64,000 bases of DNA from Azophilus sp965247035 (GCA_965247035.1 CBDFGJ010000001.1:1178001-1242000), one strand, 5' to 3'. Shown: positions 27,488 through 36,643, counted from the first letter of the stretch. Numbers and translations are program-made. Notes: generated by a model from the letters alone, not told the origin.

Positions 27488-27961
27488 TTACGAGCCTCGC
27501 CTCTGATTCAGTAGCGCCTGAACGGCTTTAAGATGACATTGGGCGTCCAAGAAGCCATCCCCATCCGTATTCTGGCCGGTTTCAAAGAGGGCCTTCGCCG
27601 AGCGCAACACCCTCTCCGCATCTTCCAGCCGCTCGGCGTCGCACTCCCGCTCCCAGAGCACCCTGAGCACTGCGCCCCGTTTTTTCAGAAAGTCCGCGTC
27701 GAACGGCGGGCCGAGCTCGGGCACCTCGCGATACATCCGCTCATACACTTTCAGACGCTCCGTGTCGATATTCAGTAATTCGGTCGCGTACTTAGCAACG
27801 CGGCTGCACTCTTGGCAAAAAAGGTTGGCGCCATCGGTTGCGCCGCACCGTTGACACGAACCGTCCTCGTTCTCAGCGACGCGGCCACACCCTTGGCAAA
27901 AAAGGTTGGCGCCATCGGTTGCGCCGCACCATCGACACGAACCGTGCTCGTTGTCGTTCAT
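27488..27961 (-). CDS. Protein with duplicated double zinc-ribbon motifs
   Basis: A 157-residue protein. The first 55 residues hold two copies of a 22-24-residue unit, CRWCGATDGANLFCQGCGRV and CQRCGATDGANLFCQECSRV. Each has two CxxC knuckles able to bind zinc; the underlying DNA is a near-perfect tandem repeat at about 27840-27960. The rest is a charged helical region (LNIDTERLKVYERMYREVPE) without a recognised domain. The start is ATG 27961. It runs opposite to its island neighbours. Binding of nucleic acid or protein is plausible; function unknown. Confidence 0.6.
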   Translation of the reverse strand: MNDNEHGSCRWCGATDGANLFCQGCGRVAENEDGSCQRCGATDGANLFCQECSRVAKYATELLNIDTERLKVYERMYREVPELGPPFDADFLKKRGAVLRVLWERECDAERLEDAERVLRSAKALFETGQNTDGDGFLDAQCHLKAVQALLNQRRGS

Positions 27962-27999
27962 TGCTCCCCCTCGTTCGTTGTGAGCAGCAAGTCATGCCA

Positions 28000-28060
28000 A
28001 TGCCTGCGTGCCGGGTGTCGCTGGCGCTGGGCGACCATTGCCGCATGCGTTATTTTGATA
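28000..28060 (+). repeat. Dispersed hairpin repeat R3 (degenerate)
   Basis: CGGGTGTCGCTGGCGCTGGG and the following ACCATTGCCGCATGCG...TATTTTG match the hairpin part of R1-R5, but the outer stem is partly lost. The 5' part of the repeat is missing. Confidence 0.5.
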
Positions 28061-28221
28061 GTTTCCTTTCTTCCTTTGATCGGTCCACCAACCCATGCTT
28101 CGAGAATGGCCGTTCAGCTTGGCTTGCTTTCCGCACGCCCAGCATAGCCGAGCCTGACGGCCGCGAAAATAGTGACATGAGGCCCGCCGGAGCGCCGTTG
28201 CGCGGGCGATAGGATGTCGGC

Positions 28222-28775
28222 ATGGACAAGCCAGCCATCGCCATCTTCAAGCCTGGAGCGCACGATTCGCGGCTGGACGCCGAGGCGCTGCGCCGGACGG
28301 CGCGGGCGTACGACCCGGGCCTGCACGAGGCACCCATCGTGCTGGGCCACCCGGCCACCAACGGCCCGGCCCACGGCTGGATCGGGAGCCTGGCCTACGA
28401 CGAGGACGGCGGGCTGCTGAAGGCGACGCCGCGGCAGGTCGATCCGGGCCTCAGGCAGGCGGTGGACGCCGGGCGCTACAAGAAGCTCTCGGCCAGCTTT
28501 TACCGGCCGGACTCCCGGCCAATCCCGTCCCGGGGACTTACTACCTGCGCCATTTGGGCGTGCTCGGAGCGACGCCGCCCAAGGTCAAGGGGCTGCCGGA
28601 CGTGCGCTTCGCCGAGGGCGAGACGGACGGCGACTTCGTCACCGTGGAGTTCGCCGAAGGCGCCAAGGACGACGCCAAGGACAAGCCGTCGCGCGACGCC
28701 CTCCGGGCGTTGCTGTCGAGCCTGCCGCAGCAGGTGGGCTACGCCGAGGCGGCCGTCGCCGTCTCGGGCGGATAG
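28222..28775 (+). pseudogene. Mu-like phage peptidase/scaffold gene, frameshifted
   Basis: MDKPAIAIFKPGAHDSRLDA, APIVLGHPATNGPAHGWIGS and QVDPGLRQAVDAGRYKKLSA match phage proteins often called Mu-type protease (gp I). After SASFYRPDS one C is missing in the run at about 28516. The expected continuation NPVPGTYYLRHLGVLGATPP lies in the next frame and runs to 28775. A short frame (MLPEQPILRLTVEAAAKTAG) follows at 28787 after AGGAGT but decays. These are the only clear phage structural remnants here. Confidence 0.65.
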
Positions 28776-29149
28776 GAGTAGCCATCATGCTGCCGGAACA
28801 ACCCATTCTGCGCCTGACCGTCGAGGCGGCGGCTAAGACCGCCGGGGAGTCCGGCGCCGGCTCGGGGCGGGGAATGTCGGGGGCCAGAGCAGGCCGGTGG
28901 ACCAGTTGTCGCCAAACCATTGGAGGGTTCGTTCAGCTCGTGCGACCGTTATGCCGCCACCTGCGGCAAGGCTGCCAATGGTCGCACCGTTGCCGGTAGC
29001 AAGGCGTGAAACCGTGGAAAGTGCGCGATTGGTTCGCGTCGCGAGAAAGGCCGCCAAACGGCAAATATGCCCGATCGCGTCACTCATGACACACAGCCAT
29101 GCCGCAGGCAGCACGGCAGCGCAAGTCTTTTTTCTGTATCGTGTCGAAT

Positions 29150-30101
29150 ATGACACTCGCCGCAACTGCATGCTTGCGCCCCGAGTTAAAGCGTCGAGTT
29201 GCTTCTGAGGGCCCAAGGCCCTTGTCAAGAGCTATTGGCGTGCCCTTAGCGCAGATCCGTTCCATTCTTGCTGGGCGTGCCCCCAAAAGCTCGACAATGG
29301 AGAAGCTGTCAGAGGCTCTCGGCCTAGAGTTCCACATCGGCCCGCCTCGCGCTCAGGGAACCCTGAACAACCCGCCGCAAGATTCAGATGGCCTTCCCCA
29401 AGAAGCAGCGCGTGACGCTCTCGGGCTGAAGCTCCACATCGGCCCTGCCCGCCACACTTCCGCCGCTGGCGTTTCTGTGTTTTCGGGGGGTCAAAACACA
29501 GAAATCCTGCCTGAAGAGCCCCGCATATATTCGATTGGGGATGGTGCGTCGTTGTATCAATCAGGCAATGAGGTGCCGACGAAGGAGGAATCCGCCATCC
29601 AAGCATCCGTGCGTGCGGTCCATGACGCGGGAGGGAATCCCCTCCCCGATGACCTGCGCGAGGCGTTGCTCACTGATGCGGCGGAGCTCGACGAACACGG
29701 GCGGCCGCTGCGCCCGGTGGAGGTGGTGGAGCTGGCCGCGGCGGCTGGCGGCGGTGCCGAGGCGCTGGACGAAACAGTGACTGGGCGCGCGTGGTTCCGG
29801 CGGGACTGGCTGGACGCCCACGCCATGGACCCGGCGCAGTGCGTGGTGATCGGGGTGCGCGGCGATTCGATGGAGCCGGCCCTGACCGAGGGATGCTCCA
29901 TCTTGGTCGACCGCGCCCGGCGGCGGCGGGGTGGCCGCATCTACGTGCTGCGCACCGCGGATGGCGTCGTGGTCAAGCGATTGCGCCGCGAGGCCGGCCG
30001 GCTGGCGGCTTGCCAGCGACAACCCGACATGGAGGCCCCTGGCCTAGGACAATCGCATCGAGATCATCGGCGAGGTGCGCTGGATGGCCCGGAGCGTCTG
30101 A
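29150..30101 (+). pseudogene. S24/LexA-like repressor, copy C (C-terminal break)
   Basis: The HTH (PLSRAIGVPLAQIRSILAGR), both HIGP linker motifs and the S24 Ser (VRGDSMEPAL) and Lys (DGVVVKRL) are intact. Past the Lys the current frame runs on as AACQRQPDMEAPG and reaches a stop at 30166, overlapping the next gene as TGATG. The family ending NRIEIIGEVRWMARSV lies in another frame, ending at 30101, and there a TAG replaces the usual Trp codon. The first 220 residues could still fold and cleave. The 75-bp upstream segment matches copy A. It precedes membrane protein copy 2. Confidence 0.8.
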
Positions 30102-30165
30102 CGATGCAGCCCTTTGAAGGCACCGTTGCAAGGGTTTCCATTAAAAACCAGAAGGAGATGATGTG

Positions 30166-31518
30166 ATGCCAAATGGACTGACAACTCTTGAAGGCAAAGA
30201 GGCCATCGAACTCTGGCGGGCCGGCAAGGATGAATGGAACGCTTGGGTTAAGGAGAACCCGAACGCTATGGTCGATTTTGAGGGGGTCGAGTTCAGGAGC
30301 CACCCCCCTGGCCCAGTGGATTTTTCAGAATATGAGTTTCCGGATGGCGGGGTTGATTTCTCCTATGCGCGGTTCGGTGATGACGGGGTTTCTTTCTCCG
30401 AAGCGCAGTTCGGCGATGGCGGGGTTGATTTCCAGGAAGCGCAGTTCGGCGATGGCGCGGTTTATTTCCGGGAGGCGTGGTTCGGCGATGACGAGGTTTC
30501 TTTCCGCAGAGCGCAGTTCGACGATGGCAGGGTTGATTTCCAGGAAGCGAAGTTCGGCGATGGCGGGGTTTATTTCCGGGAGGCGCGGTTCGGCGATGGC
30601 GGGGTTTCTTTCCGCAGAGCGCAGTTCGGCGATGGCGGGGTTTCTTTCTCCAATGTGCAGTTCGGCGACGGCGAGGTCAATTTCTCCGAAGCGCAGTTTG
30701 GCGATGGCAGGTTTTCTTTCCGCGATGTGCATTTGGGCGGTAGCGGGGCTAATTTCAGCTATGCGGAGTTTGGTCGAGGCGGTGCTTTCATCCGCTTCGC
30801 CGCACCGGGTTTGGGAGACGTTGCATTCGATGGGGCTTGTTTTGGCGGGCAAATGCATTGCCAAGCAGGCAAGCTGAAAGACAGAGACCCCCAATTTGCC
30901 GGGCATCTCTCCTTCCAATTCGCCCAGTTCGAGGGTCCCGCCATCATTGTCGGCGCATTCAAACTCGTCGATCTTCGCAGCACCGTTACCCGAGGCCATC
31001 TTGACCTGCAAAATTTGCATATTCAATCTCTTGATCGGATGGCAAGAGGTCCTGGTAAGGTATTGTCCGCCAATGACCGCATTGCCGCCCTGCGCCGCCT
31101 GAAGGAACTGGCCGAGAGCAACCGCCATCATGAGGATGCCTTGCGCTTTTTCGCCTTGGAGCGACGCACGCTATTGCAAAGCAAGCAGCTGCATTGGACG
31201 GCGAACGTACTGGAGCCGTTCTATGACTGGGTCAGCAATTATGGCTTGTTGATTTTACGGCCGGTGCTGGGATTCATCGGCGTGGCCCTCATTGGCGCTT
31301 TGTTGTTCAACTGGTTTCCGGCGTCAATCCCTTGCTATAACACTGCCGATGCTCTAGGCGCCTCAGTCAGCAATATGCTGCCATTCCTGTCATCGCCAAG
31401 CGGCACTGGAGCATGTGGGGGTATGCAATCAGTTTTGCTACAGCGCACGCATGGCGTTCTCGGGTACATCCTCCTGTTCCTGATTGGCTTGGGAATCCGC
31501 AACCGGTTTCGGCTGTGA
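30166..31518 (+). CDS. Membrane protein with 12 twelve-residue pentapeptide-like repeats (copy 2)
   Basis: A 450-residue paralogue of the protein at 21173. The N-terminal 40 residues are nearly identical, then come 12 units of 12 residues (pattern VSFRRAQFGDGG, VYFREARFGDGG) instead of 22. The shared globular segment (LRRLKELAESNRHHEDALRF) and two C-terminal membrane helices (GFIGVALIGALLFNWF, GVLGYILLFLIGLG) follow. The final 60 codons are almost identical to copy 1 at DNA level, while the repeat cores differ, so repeat number and register change quickly. AAGGAG lies 8 bases before ATG 30166. It sits 3' of S24 copy C exactly as copy 1 follows copy A. Confidence 0.8.
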   Translation: MPNGLTTLEGKEAIELWRAGKDEWNAWVKENPNAMVDFEGVEFRSHPPGPVDFSEYEFPDGGVDFSYARFGDDGVSFSEAQFGDGGVDFQEAQFGDGAVYFREAWFGDDEVSFRRAQFDDGRVDFQEAKFGDGGVYFREARFGDGGVSFRRAQFGDGGVSFSNVQFGDGEVNFSEAQFGDGRFSFRDVHLGGSGANFSYAEFGRGGAFIRFAAPGLGDVAFDGACFGGQMHCQAGKLKDRDPQFAGHLSFQFAQFEGPAIIVGAFKLVDLRSTVTRGHLDLQNLHIQSLDRMARGPGKVLSANDRIAALRRLKELAESNRHHEDALRFFALERRTLLQSKQLHWTANVLEPFYDWVSNYGLLILRPVLGFIGVALIGALLFNWFPASIPCYNTADALGASVSNMLPFLSSPSGTGACGGMQSVLLQRTHGVLGYILLFLIGLGIRNRFRL

Positions 31519-31520
31519 CA

Positions 31521-31612
31521 GGCGGAGGCAGCGCCCGTCTCTCCGGGCCGTCACACCACTAGGCAGGTGTCGCTGGCGCTGGACGGCCATAGCCACGAGC
31601 GCCATTTTGGCT
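31521..31612 (+). repeat. Dispersed hairpin repeat R4
   Basis: Nearly identical to R1 for 60 bp. TGGCGCT (31574-31580) pairs with AGCGCCA (31598-31604) and is followed by TTTT, as expected of a terminator for the upstream gene. Confidence 0.7.
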
Positions 31613-31693
31613 GCGTCAAGCATCAAGCATTGCGTAGCATATAATCCGCAAGCGGCAACTGAAATGCCGTGCATGGAAATACAGGAGGCAACC

Positions 31694-31900
31694 ATGAACA
31701 AATACCGTATCAACTATAGGCTGCAAATGATGGGCCCCCCCCATATCATGGCTGACCGATTGGAAGAATCCAGTTCAAATGGAGGCGGCTATAAGTTCGT
31801 CAACCGCAATAATAATAATACTTTTGATGTTGTCGCGCTGATTCCAAAGGAAGTCGTTGTGTCGATTGTCAAGGTGGATGCATCCGGCGAAGAGGCTTGA
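31694..31900 (+). CDS. Small hypothetical protein (68 aa)
   Basis: A 68-residue frame with a perfect AGGAGG (31683-31688) six bases before ATG 31694, so translation is likely. The sequence (MNKYRINYRLQMMGPPHIMA, then an Asn/Gly-rich middle with NRNNNNTFDVV) looks like a small beta-rich globular protein; no family is recognised. The AAT run encoding NNNN is a place for replication slippage. It lies alone between hairpin repeats R4 and R5, as if it were one module of the island. Confidence 0.6.
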   Translation: MNKYRINYRLQMMGPPHIMADRLEESSSNGGGYKFVNRNNNNTFDVVALIPKEVVVSIVKVDASGEEA

Positions 31901-31989
31901 CGCCTCAGCTCCTCCAGCTGCGGAGGACAAGCTCGGTGCGGGCGACGGGCCGACCTTGGCCGGGAACCACTGCAACAGGAGAGGGAGCG

Positions 31990-32100
31990 CCGGCAGCAAT
32001 GAAGCGCGCCCTGCGGCAGCGCTCGTCTCTCCGGGCCGTCACACCGCTAGGCAGGTGTCGCTGGCGCTGGGCGGCCATAGCCGCGAGCGCCATTTTGATT
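31990..32100 (+). repeat. Dispersed hairpin repeat R5
   Basis: The most complete copy. TGGCGCT-GG-GCGGC (from 32062) pairs with GCCGC-G-AGCGCCA (to 32092) around a CATA loop and is followed by TTTT. Upstream 45 bp are shared with R2. Confidence 0.75.
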
Positions 32101-32164
32101 GTACGCTAAATCAACGTTGACACACATCGTCACATCGGAGTAGATTCGAGGAAAAGGAGGAACC

Positions 32165-32335
32165 ATGACAGATAAAAAATCCCCCCCCAAGGACGAACGG
32201 AAAGGAAGCGGAAAGGCAAAGACGCCGCTCGAAAAAATTATAGCAGGGTCTACGAAACCCAAAGATTTTGTCACCGATACGGACCCGACACCACCACCGC
32301 TTCCGAAAGGCGATGGCAAGGACAAAAAAAAGTGA
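32165..32335 (+). CDS. Small Lys/Pro-rich protein (56 aa)
   Basis: A 56-residue frame after AAGGAGG (6 bases before ATG 32165). It is highly charged and probably disordered: MTDKKSPPKDERKGSGKAKT at the start and PTPPPLPKGDGKDKKK at the end. It contains an 8-C run near 32181. It ends 37 bp before the SLATT-like gene, to which it is probably an operon partner. No family recognised. Confidence 0.5.
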   Translation: MTDKKSPPKDERKGSGKAKTPLEKIIAGSTKPKDFVTDTDPTPPPLPKGDGKDKKK

Positions 32336-32372
32336 TGAAAGACCGAACCATGTGAACAATCGAGGCTGACCG

Positions 32373-32885
32373 ATGACTGACGCGATAGTTTCGCATTACG
32401 ATATTCTCTTTGGTGTGCGCCGTTCGGTGCGTTACCATGACCGGCGCCACCGCTTTTATCTCGGCTGCCACAAGCTGGTCATCTTCTTCGCGCTGCTGTT
32501 CGGCTCCGCCACGATCATGGCATTTGGCTCGGCCCTGGGAGGGTCGCAGCCTTTGTGGGTCAAGTTGCTGCCGGCCGTGCTGTCCACGCTGCTGACCGCG
32601 CTTGATCTGACGGTGGGTTTTGTTGACAAAGCTTGGCGGCACAAGGATCTAGCTCGCCGCCATCGTGGGTTGGAGAAACGCGTAATCTCCGCTGGCGAAG
32701 ATGCCCCGCAAAAAGTGTTGAATGACATCAACGCCGAGAGGCTCGACATTGAGGCCGATGAATTGCCTGTGTTGCGGACGCTCGACAGGCTTTGCCGCAA
32801 CGAATTGATGCAAGCCATGGGATACCCTATGGAAGACGCGATCAAGGTGAGCTTCCTGCGGCGCCTATTCGCGCACTTCATTTGA
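32373..32885 (+). CDS. SLATT-like two-helix membrane protein
   Basis: A 170-residue protein. It starts with a short amphipathic region (HYDILFGVRRSVRYHDRRHR), then two membrane helices (LVIFFALLFGSATIMAFG and LLPAVLSTLLTALDLTVGF), then a charged helical C-terminus (KDLARRHRGLEKRV...). This is the plan of SLATT domains, two-helix predicted pore-forming effectors found near nucleotide-second-messenger and other conflict systems. No nucleotidyltransferase partner is visible here. GAGG lies 8 bases before ATG 32373. A broken copy is at 27117. Function is inferred from layout only. Confidence 0.5.
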   Translation: MTDAIVSHYDILFGVRRSVRYHDRRHRFYLGCHKLVIFFALLFGSATIMAFGSALGGSQPLWVKLLPAVLSTLLTALDLTVGFVDKAWRHKDLARRHRGLEKRVISAGEDAPQKVLNDINAERLDIEADELPVLRTLDRLCRNELMQAMGYPMEDAIKVSFLRRLFAHFI

Positions 32886-32984
32886 CCTGAACGAACGCGG
32901 CGCCTCCGCGCTTGAACCCTTCCCCTAGGCCGCCTATGCCGGCAAATAATTCCGCATATCGAACAGCCACGCGACCAACTCCGC

Positions 32985-33733
32985 TCATGCTGAAATCTGT
33001 TTAAGCGTTCCTGTCGGCGCGACATGGGCAGGGAACCCATTCCACTCCTCGCCGTCGAGGAGCCGCCCGTCAGACTTGGGCCGGGCGCGCCGCCCCATTG
33101 CTTGAAGAAGAACGCGACTCCGTCGCGCTCGCAGATATCACGAAGCCGCCGCGCCCAGTCGGAATGCATGGGGCGTGCATGTGGGCCGCTTTCGCCTCCC
33201 ACGATGGCCCACGCGGCGCCCTGCAGATCGACGTCGCCGATCAGCCCCAGGAGCGGCTCGAACGAGATGAAGCGCGCATCGGAGTTGATCCGCTTGAGGT
33301 GTTCGATGCGGCTCGTGCGCTCGGCGTCCTCGACCGAGACGCCCAGCCAGATGTGGGTCGGCGCCCGCTCGCCTTTGTAGCGGCCCCGGATGTAGTTTCG
33401 CATCAGCGAACTGCGCTTGGCCAAGACTTGGTAAACATGCCGGTCCGCGTGCTCCATGACGTCGAACACCCGGGCGATGAATGCACGATCGACGTCCTTG
33501 TGGAAGAGGTCGCTCATGGAGTTCACGAAGATCATCCGCGGCTTCCTCCAAAGCATCGGCTGACCTAACCGCGCAGGCCAGAGCTTCAGGTCGAAGCCCT
33601 GCTCGTACGGATGGCCGGGAACGCCGCGCCAGCGCTCCGCGTAGCAGTTGTCGCACCCAGGACCGACCTTGGCGCACCCTGTCACGGGGTTCCACGTTGC
33701 GTCCGCCCACTCTATCTGCGACTTCCCGGCCAA
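32985..33733 (-). pseudogene. DUF5131 (phage Gp37/Gp68) family, C-terminal frameshift
   Basis: MAGKSQIEWADATWNPVTGC and VGPGCDNCYAERW contain the Cys cluster of this radical-SAM-like phage family. RMIFVNSMSDLFHKDV, HIWLGVSVEDAERTSRI, FISFEPLLG and GGESGPHARPMHSDWARRL follow. After FFFKQWGG, at about 33078, the similarity moves to another frame, which continues PKSDGRLLDGEEWNGFP and stops at 32985. About 90% of the protein precedes the break, so a truncated product could exist. Confidence 0.8.
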
Positions 33734-34033
33734 CTGCTCGCCTCACTGCTTTTGCTTGACAAGGCAGCATACGGCGAACTCGGGACAAGGCCGGAACGCG
33801 TCGGCACTTTCGCTGTGGAATGAAATTGACACGCGCCGCGCAGCCCGCGCCGCTTGGACAGCTACAAACGGCCTCATGGCAGGCCCACAACAGAATCAGG
33901 ACCCATCGACCGGGGACGCCATGTCGGTCCACATCCGGCGGTCGGGTGGCCTTGGTTCGTCCTGGGAGCGCCATGACCTTGATGCCCACTGCCCGGCACC
34001 TCCGCTGAACGCATTCCGCTGATTGGGTCGGGT
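33734..34033. other. Intergenic, no gene recognised
   Basis: No frame with recognisable protein character. It ends at the left border (CTAG, 34034) of the tandem amplification. Confidence 0.4.
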
Positions 34034-34084
34034 CTAGATTTGATCCACAAAAACCAACGAAACTGATGTCACGGCCGAGACATC

Positions 34085-34347
34085 TCAATCGCCAAACAAA
34101 CTCTCGGCAAAAGCCGTTGCAAACTCCTCCCGCAGAACGTTTTTCTGCACTTTGCCCATGCTGTTGCGGGGCAGGGATTGAAGGTTCACCACCTGTTTCG
34201 GATGCTTGAAGCGGGCGAGCTTTCCGCGCAGGCGCGTCAGCACCTGCTCCAGCGACACCGGGGTGCCGGACGGCACCACCACCGCCACCACGCCCTCCCC
34301 AAAGTCGGGATGGGGCACACCAATGACTGCGGACTCCACCACTTCAT
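34085..34347 (-). pseudogene. 3' fragment of the acyl-CoA ligase gene, first copy
   Basis: It encodes only the C-terminal 85 residues of the ligase at 39532 (ESAVIGVPHPDFGEG, LARFKHPKQVV and the catalytic-Lys region PRNSMGKVQKNVL) at about 97% identity. The similarity stops sharply at CTTCAT (34342-34347). The 210 bp that follow are not ligase sequence and recur exactly in the second unit. Confidence 0.9.
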
Positions 34348-34564
34348 ATGGATGCGTCAACCATCCGCCCGCCCGGCGCAATACAGCCCGGACAGCTCTG
34401 CCACGCCAAGCGCCGGTCGAACGGGACGAATTTTCGCCGAGGCAGCCATTGATGATTCCCGCACCATGCGAGGTGTCCTAGAGCCATTGCCAAGCAAGCC
34501 GAAGGCATTCACTGCAGTCACTTCAAGCTGAGCCACCACCTCGCACCGCGCGCGCAAAGGCCGC

Positions 34565-34592
34565 TTGTTTTGATTTTAGGGCCATCTATAAT
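34565..34592 (+). promoter_or_regulatory. Promoter of the first LRR gene
   Basis: TTGTTT (34565-34570) and a perfect TATAAT (34587-34592) are 16 bases apart, in AT-rich DNA about 90 bp before the likely start codon. The same pair precedes the second LRR gene. Confidence 0.55.
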
Positions 34593-34684
34593 ATATGCTT
34601 CGCTTCAGCACGATGGCGGTCTGCAACAGCCAACAAGCCTCGGCCCGCCACCCAGCAAAATCAGACTTGCAGGGAATCCATGCC

Positions 34685-36364
34685 ATGACGCGACTAGCCC
34701 AACTCGCCCTCGCTCTCGCCGTCCTCGCACTCGGTCAGTTGGCCGCCGCACAAACAGTGCAGGTCCCGGACCCGAACCTCCGAACCGCCATCCTCAAACA
34801 ACTCGACAAGGAGCCCGGCGACGCCATCGCCGAGGCCGACATGGCCTCCCTGCAAACCCTGTCCGCCGACTACCACGGCATCCGCAACCTCTCGGGCCTC
34901 GAATTCGCCGTCAACCTCACAACCCTGCACCTCGAAGGCAACTTGGTCTCCGACCTCTCGCCACTGGCCGGGCTGACCCAGCTGCGCACCCTCGTTCTCG
35001 GCGACAACCGGGTCCAAGACATTTCGCCCTTGGCCGGCTTGGCCGCACTGCGCTGGCTCGACCTCTCCGGCAACCGCGTCCTCGACCTCTCGCCGCTGGA
35101 CGGGCTGGACGGGCTCACCCACCTGCACCTGCACAGCAACTGCCGGCCGCCGGCCGGGCCCTGCCTGGCCGACATCGCCCCCCTAGCCGGTTTGGCCGCA
35201 CTGGAGCTGCTGTCCTTGGCCAACAACGACATCGAGGACCTCTCCGCCTTGGCCGGCCTGACCGAACTGTCGTGGCTGATCCTGGCCAACAACGAGATCA
35301 CCGACATCACGCCGCTGCTGGACAACCCGGGCCTCGACGCCGGCGACTACCTGAGCCTGCTCGGCAACCCCTACGATGCAGCCGACGCCGCCCCGCTGGT
35401 CGCCTCCGGGGTCACGCTCGGCGCGCCGTCCTCCCTGCAGCCGCCCGTCGAGCCGGGGGTGCTGATCCCGGACCCCGCCCTGCGGGCGGCGATCGCCGAC
35501 GCTTTGGGCCTTCGGCCGGGCGATCCGGTCATCGAACGGGACTTCGCCCGTCTGACCAGGCTGGATGCGGCTAATGCAGGCATCTCGGACCTGACCGGCC
35601 TGGAGTTCGCCACCGGCCTGACGGAGCTGTATCTTTTCAACAATCAAATAGTCGACATCTCCGCTCTGTCGAGTCTGAACGGCCTGACGTCGCTGACTCT
35701 TGGCTTCAACCAAATATCCGACATCTCCGCGCTGTCGGGCCTGACCGGCCTGACGGGGCTGGGTCTTTCCGGCAACCTAATAGTCAACATCTCCGCTCTG
35801 ACGGGTCTGACCGGCCTGACGTACCTGGATCTTGGCAGCCTCTTTGGCTTCAACCAAATAGTCGACATCTCCGCTCTGGCGGGTCTGACCGGCCTGACGG
35901 GGCTGTCTCTTTCCGGCAACCAAATAGTCAACATCTCCGCTCTGGCGGGTCTGACCGGCCTGACGGGGCTGTCTCTTTCCGGCAACCAAATAGTCAACAT
36001 CTCCGCTCTGGCGGGTCTGACCGGCCTGACGTACCTGAATCTTGGCGGCATCGTTGGCGGCAACCAAATAGTCGACATCTCCGCTCTGTCGGGTCTGACC
36101 GGCCTGACGGAGCTATGGCTTCGCTCCAACCAAATAGTCGACATCTCCGCGCTGTCGGGTCTGACCGGCCTGACGACGCTACGGCTTAACAACAACCAAA
36201 TCATGGACATCTCGCCATTGGTCAGAGACGACGATCCAAACACCGCTGAGACTGGATTAGGCAGCGGCGCCGCTGTTGATTTGCGGGGCAACCCTTTGAA
36301 CATGGAGTCCGAAGACACGCACATACAGACCCTGACCGACCGGGGGGTCAACGTGGCTTTTTGA
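34685..36364 (+). CDS. Secreted internalin-like leucine-rich-repeat protein 1
   Basis: A 559-residue protein. A signal peptide (MTRLAQLALALAVLALGQLA, cut after AAA) leads to a module starting VPDPNLRTAILKQLDKEPGD. About eight LRRs of the SDLSPLAGLTQLRTLVLGDN type follow. A second module restarts as IPDPALRAAIADALGLRPGD and carries about nine 22-residue internalin-type LRRs (NQIVDISALSGLTGLTELWL). The end is DDDPNTAETGLGSG...NPLNMESED. There is no anchor or sortase motif. ATG 34685 is preferred over the upstream frame because the signal peptide starts there. It is probably an exported protein-binding or adhesin-like product. LRR 2 is a tandem paralogue. Confidence 0.85.
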   Translation: MTRLAQLALALAVLALGQLAAAQTVQVPDPNLRTAILKQLDKEPGDAIAEADMASLQTLSADYHGIRNLSGLEFAVNLTTLHLEGNLVSDLSPLAGLTQLRTLVLGDNRVQDISPLAGLAALRWLDLSGNRVLDLSPLDGLDGLTHLHLHSNCRPPAGPCLADIAPLAGLAALELLSLANNDIEDLSALAGLTELSWLILANNEITDITPLLDNPGLDAGDYLSLLGNPYDAADAAPLVASGVTLGAPSSLQPPVEPGVLIPDPALRAAIADALGLRPGDPVIERDFARLTRLDAANAGISDLTGLEFATGLTELYLFNNQIVDISALSSLNGLTSLTLGFNQISDISALSGLTGLTGLGLSGNLIVNISALTGLTGLTYLDLGSLFGFNQIVDISALAGLTGLTGLSLSGNQIVNISALAGLTGLTGLSLSGNQIVNISALAGLTGLTYLNLGGIVGGNQIVDISALSGLTGLTELWLRSNQIVDISALSGLTGLTTLRLNNNQIMDISPLVRDDDPNTAETGLGSGAAVDLRGNPLNMESEDTHIQTLTDRGVNVAF

Positions 36365-36450
36365 CGTTGGGGATGGTGCTTAGATGAGCCTTCGGCGCGT
36401 ACGGCAAGCCGGTTGATGGCCATGCATGGGGCGGGCTTGGGTCGGCCTCA

Positions 36451-36592
36451 GGGAAGCCTCTGAACAATTCGCCTGTTTTCGCAATGCAACAGGACCTGTC
36501 TTTTTTGATGGCTTGTTAATCATTGAAAATGGAAGATGAATTGTTTTGGCCGCCATGCTCTGGTCACTCCCTGGAGTTTGATCAGAGGTGCC
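36451..36592 (-). mobile_element. MITE-like element, copy 2 (inverted)
   Basis: On the minus strand this reads GGCACCTCTGATCAAACTCC, then the internal ATTTTCAATGATTAACAAG, to TTCAGAGGCTTCCC. It is colinear over its whole length with the element at 715-853. It sits between the two amplified units. The right junction bases TTGG replace the CTAG seen at the equivalent point at 34034 and 39481. Confidence 0.75.
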
Positions 36593-36643
36593 TTGGATTT
36601 GATCCACAAAAACCAACGAAACTGATTTCACGGCCGAGACATC

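Noticed and set aside
33138..34088. 316-codon minus-strand frame overlapping the DUF5131 gene
   Set aside because: It is the shifted frame of the DUF5131 coding region with low-complexity Arg/Gly-rich translation.
34357..34557. 66-codon minus-strand frame in the duplicated 210-bp segment
   Set aside because: No family recognised and no ribosome site; its recurrence at 36.9 kb is explained by the tandem amplification.
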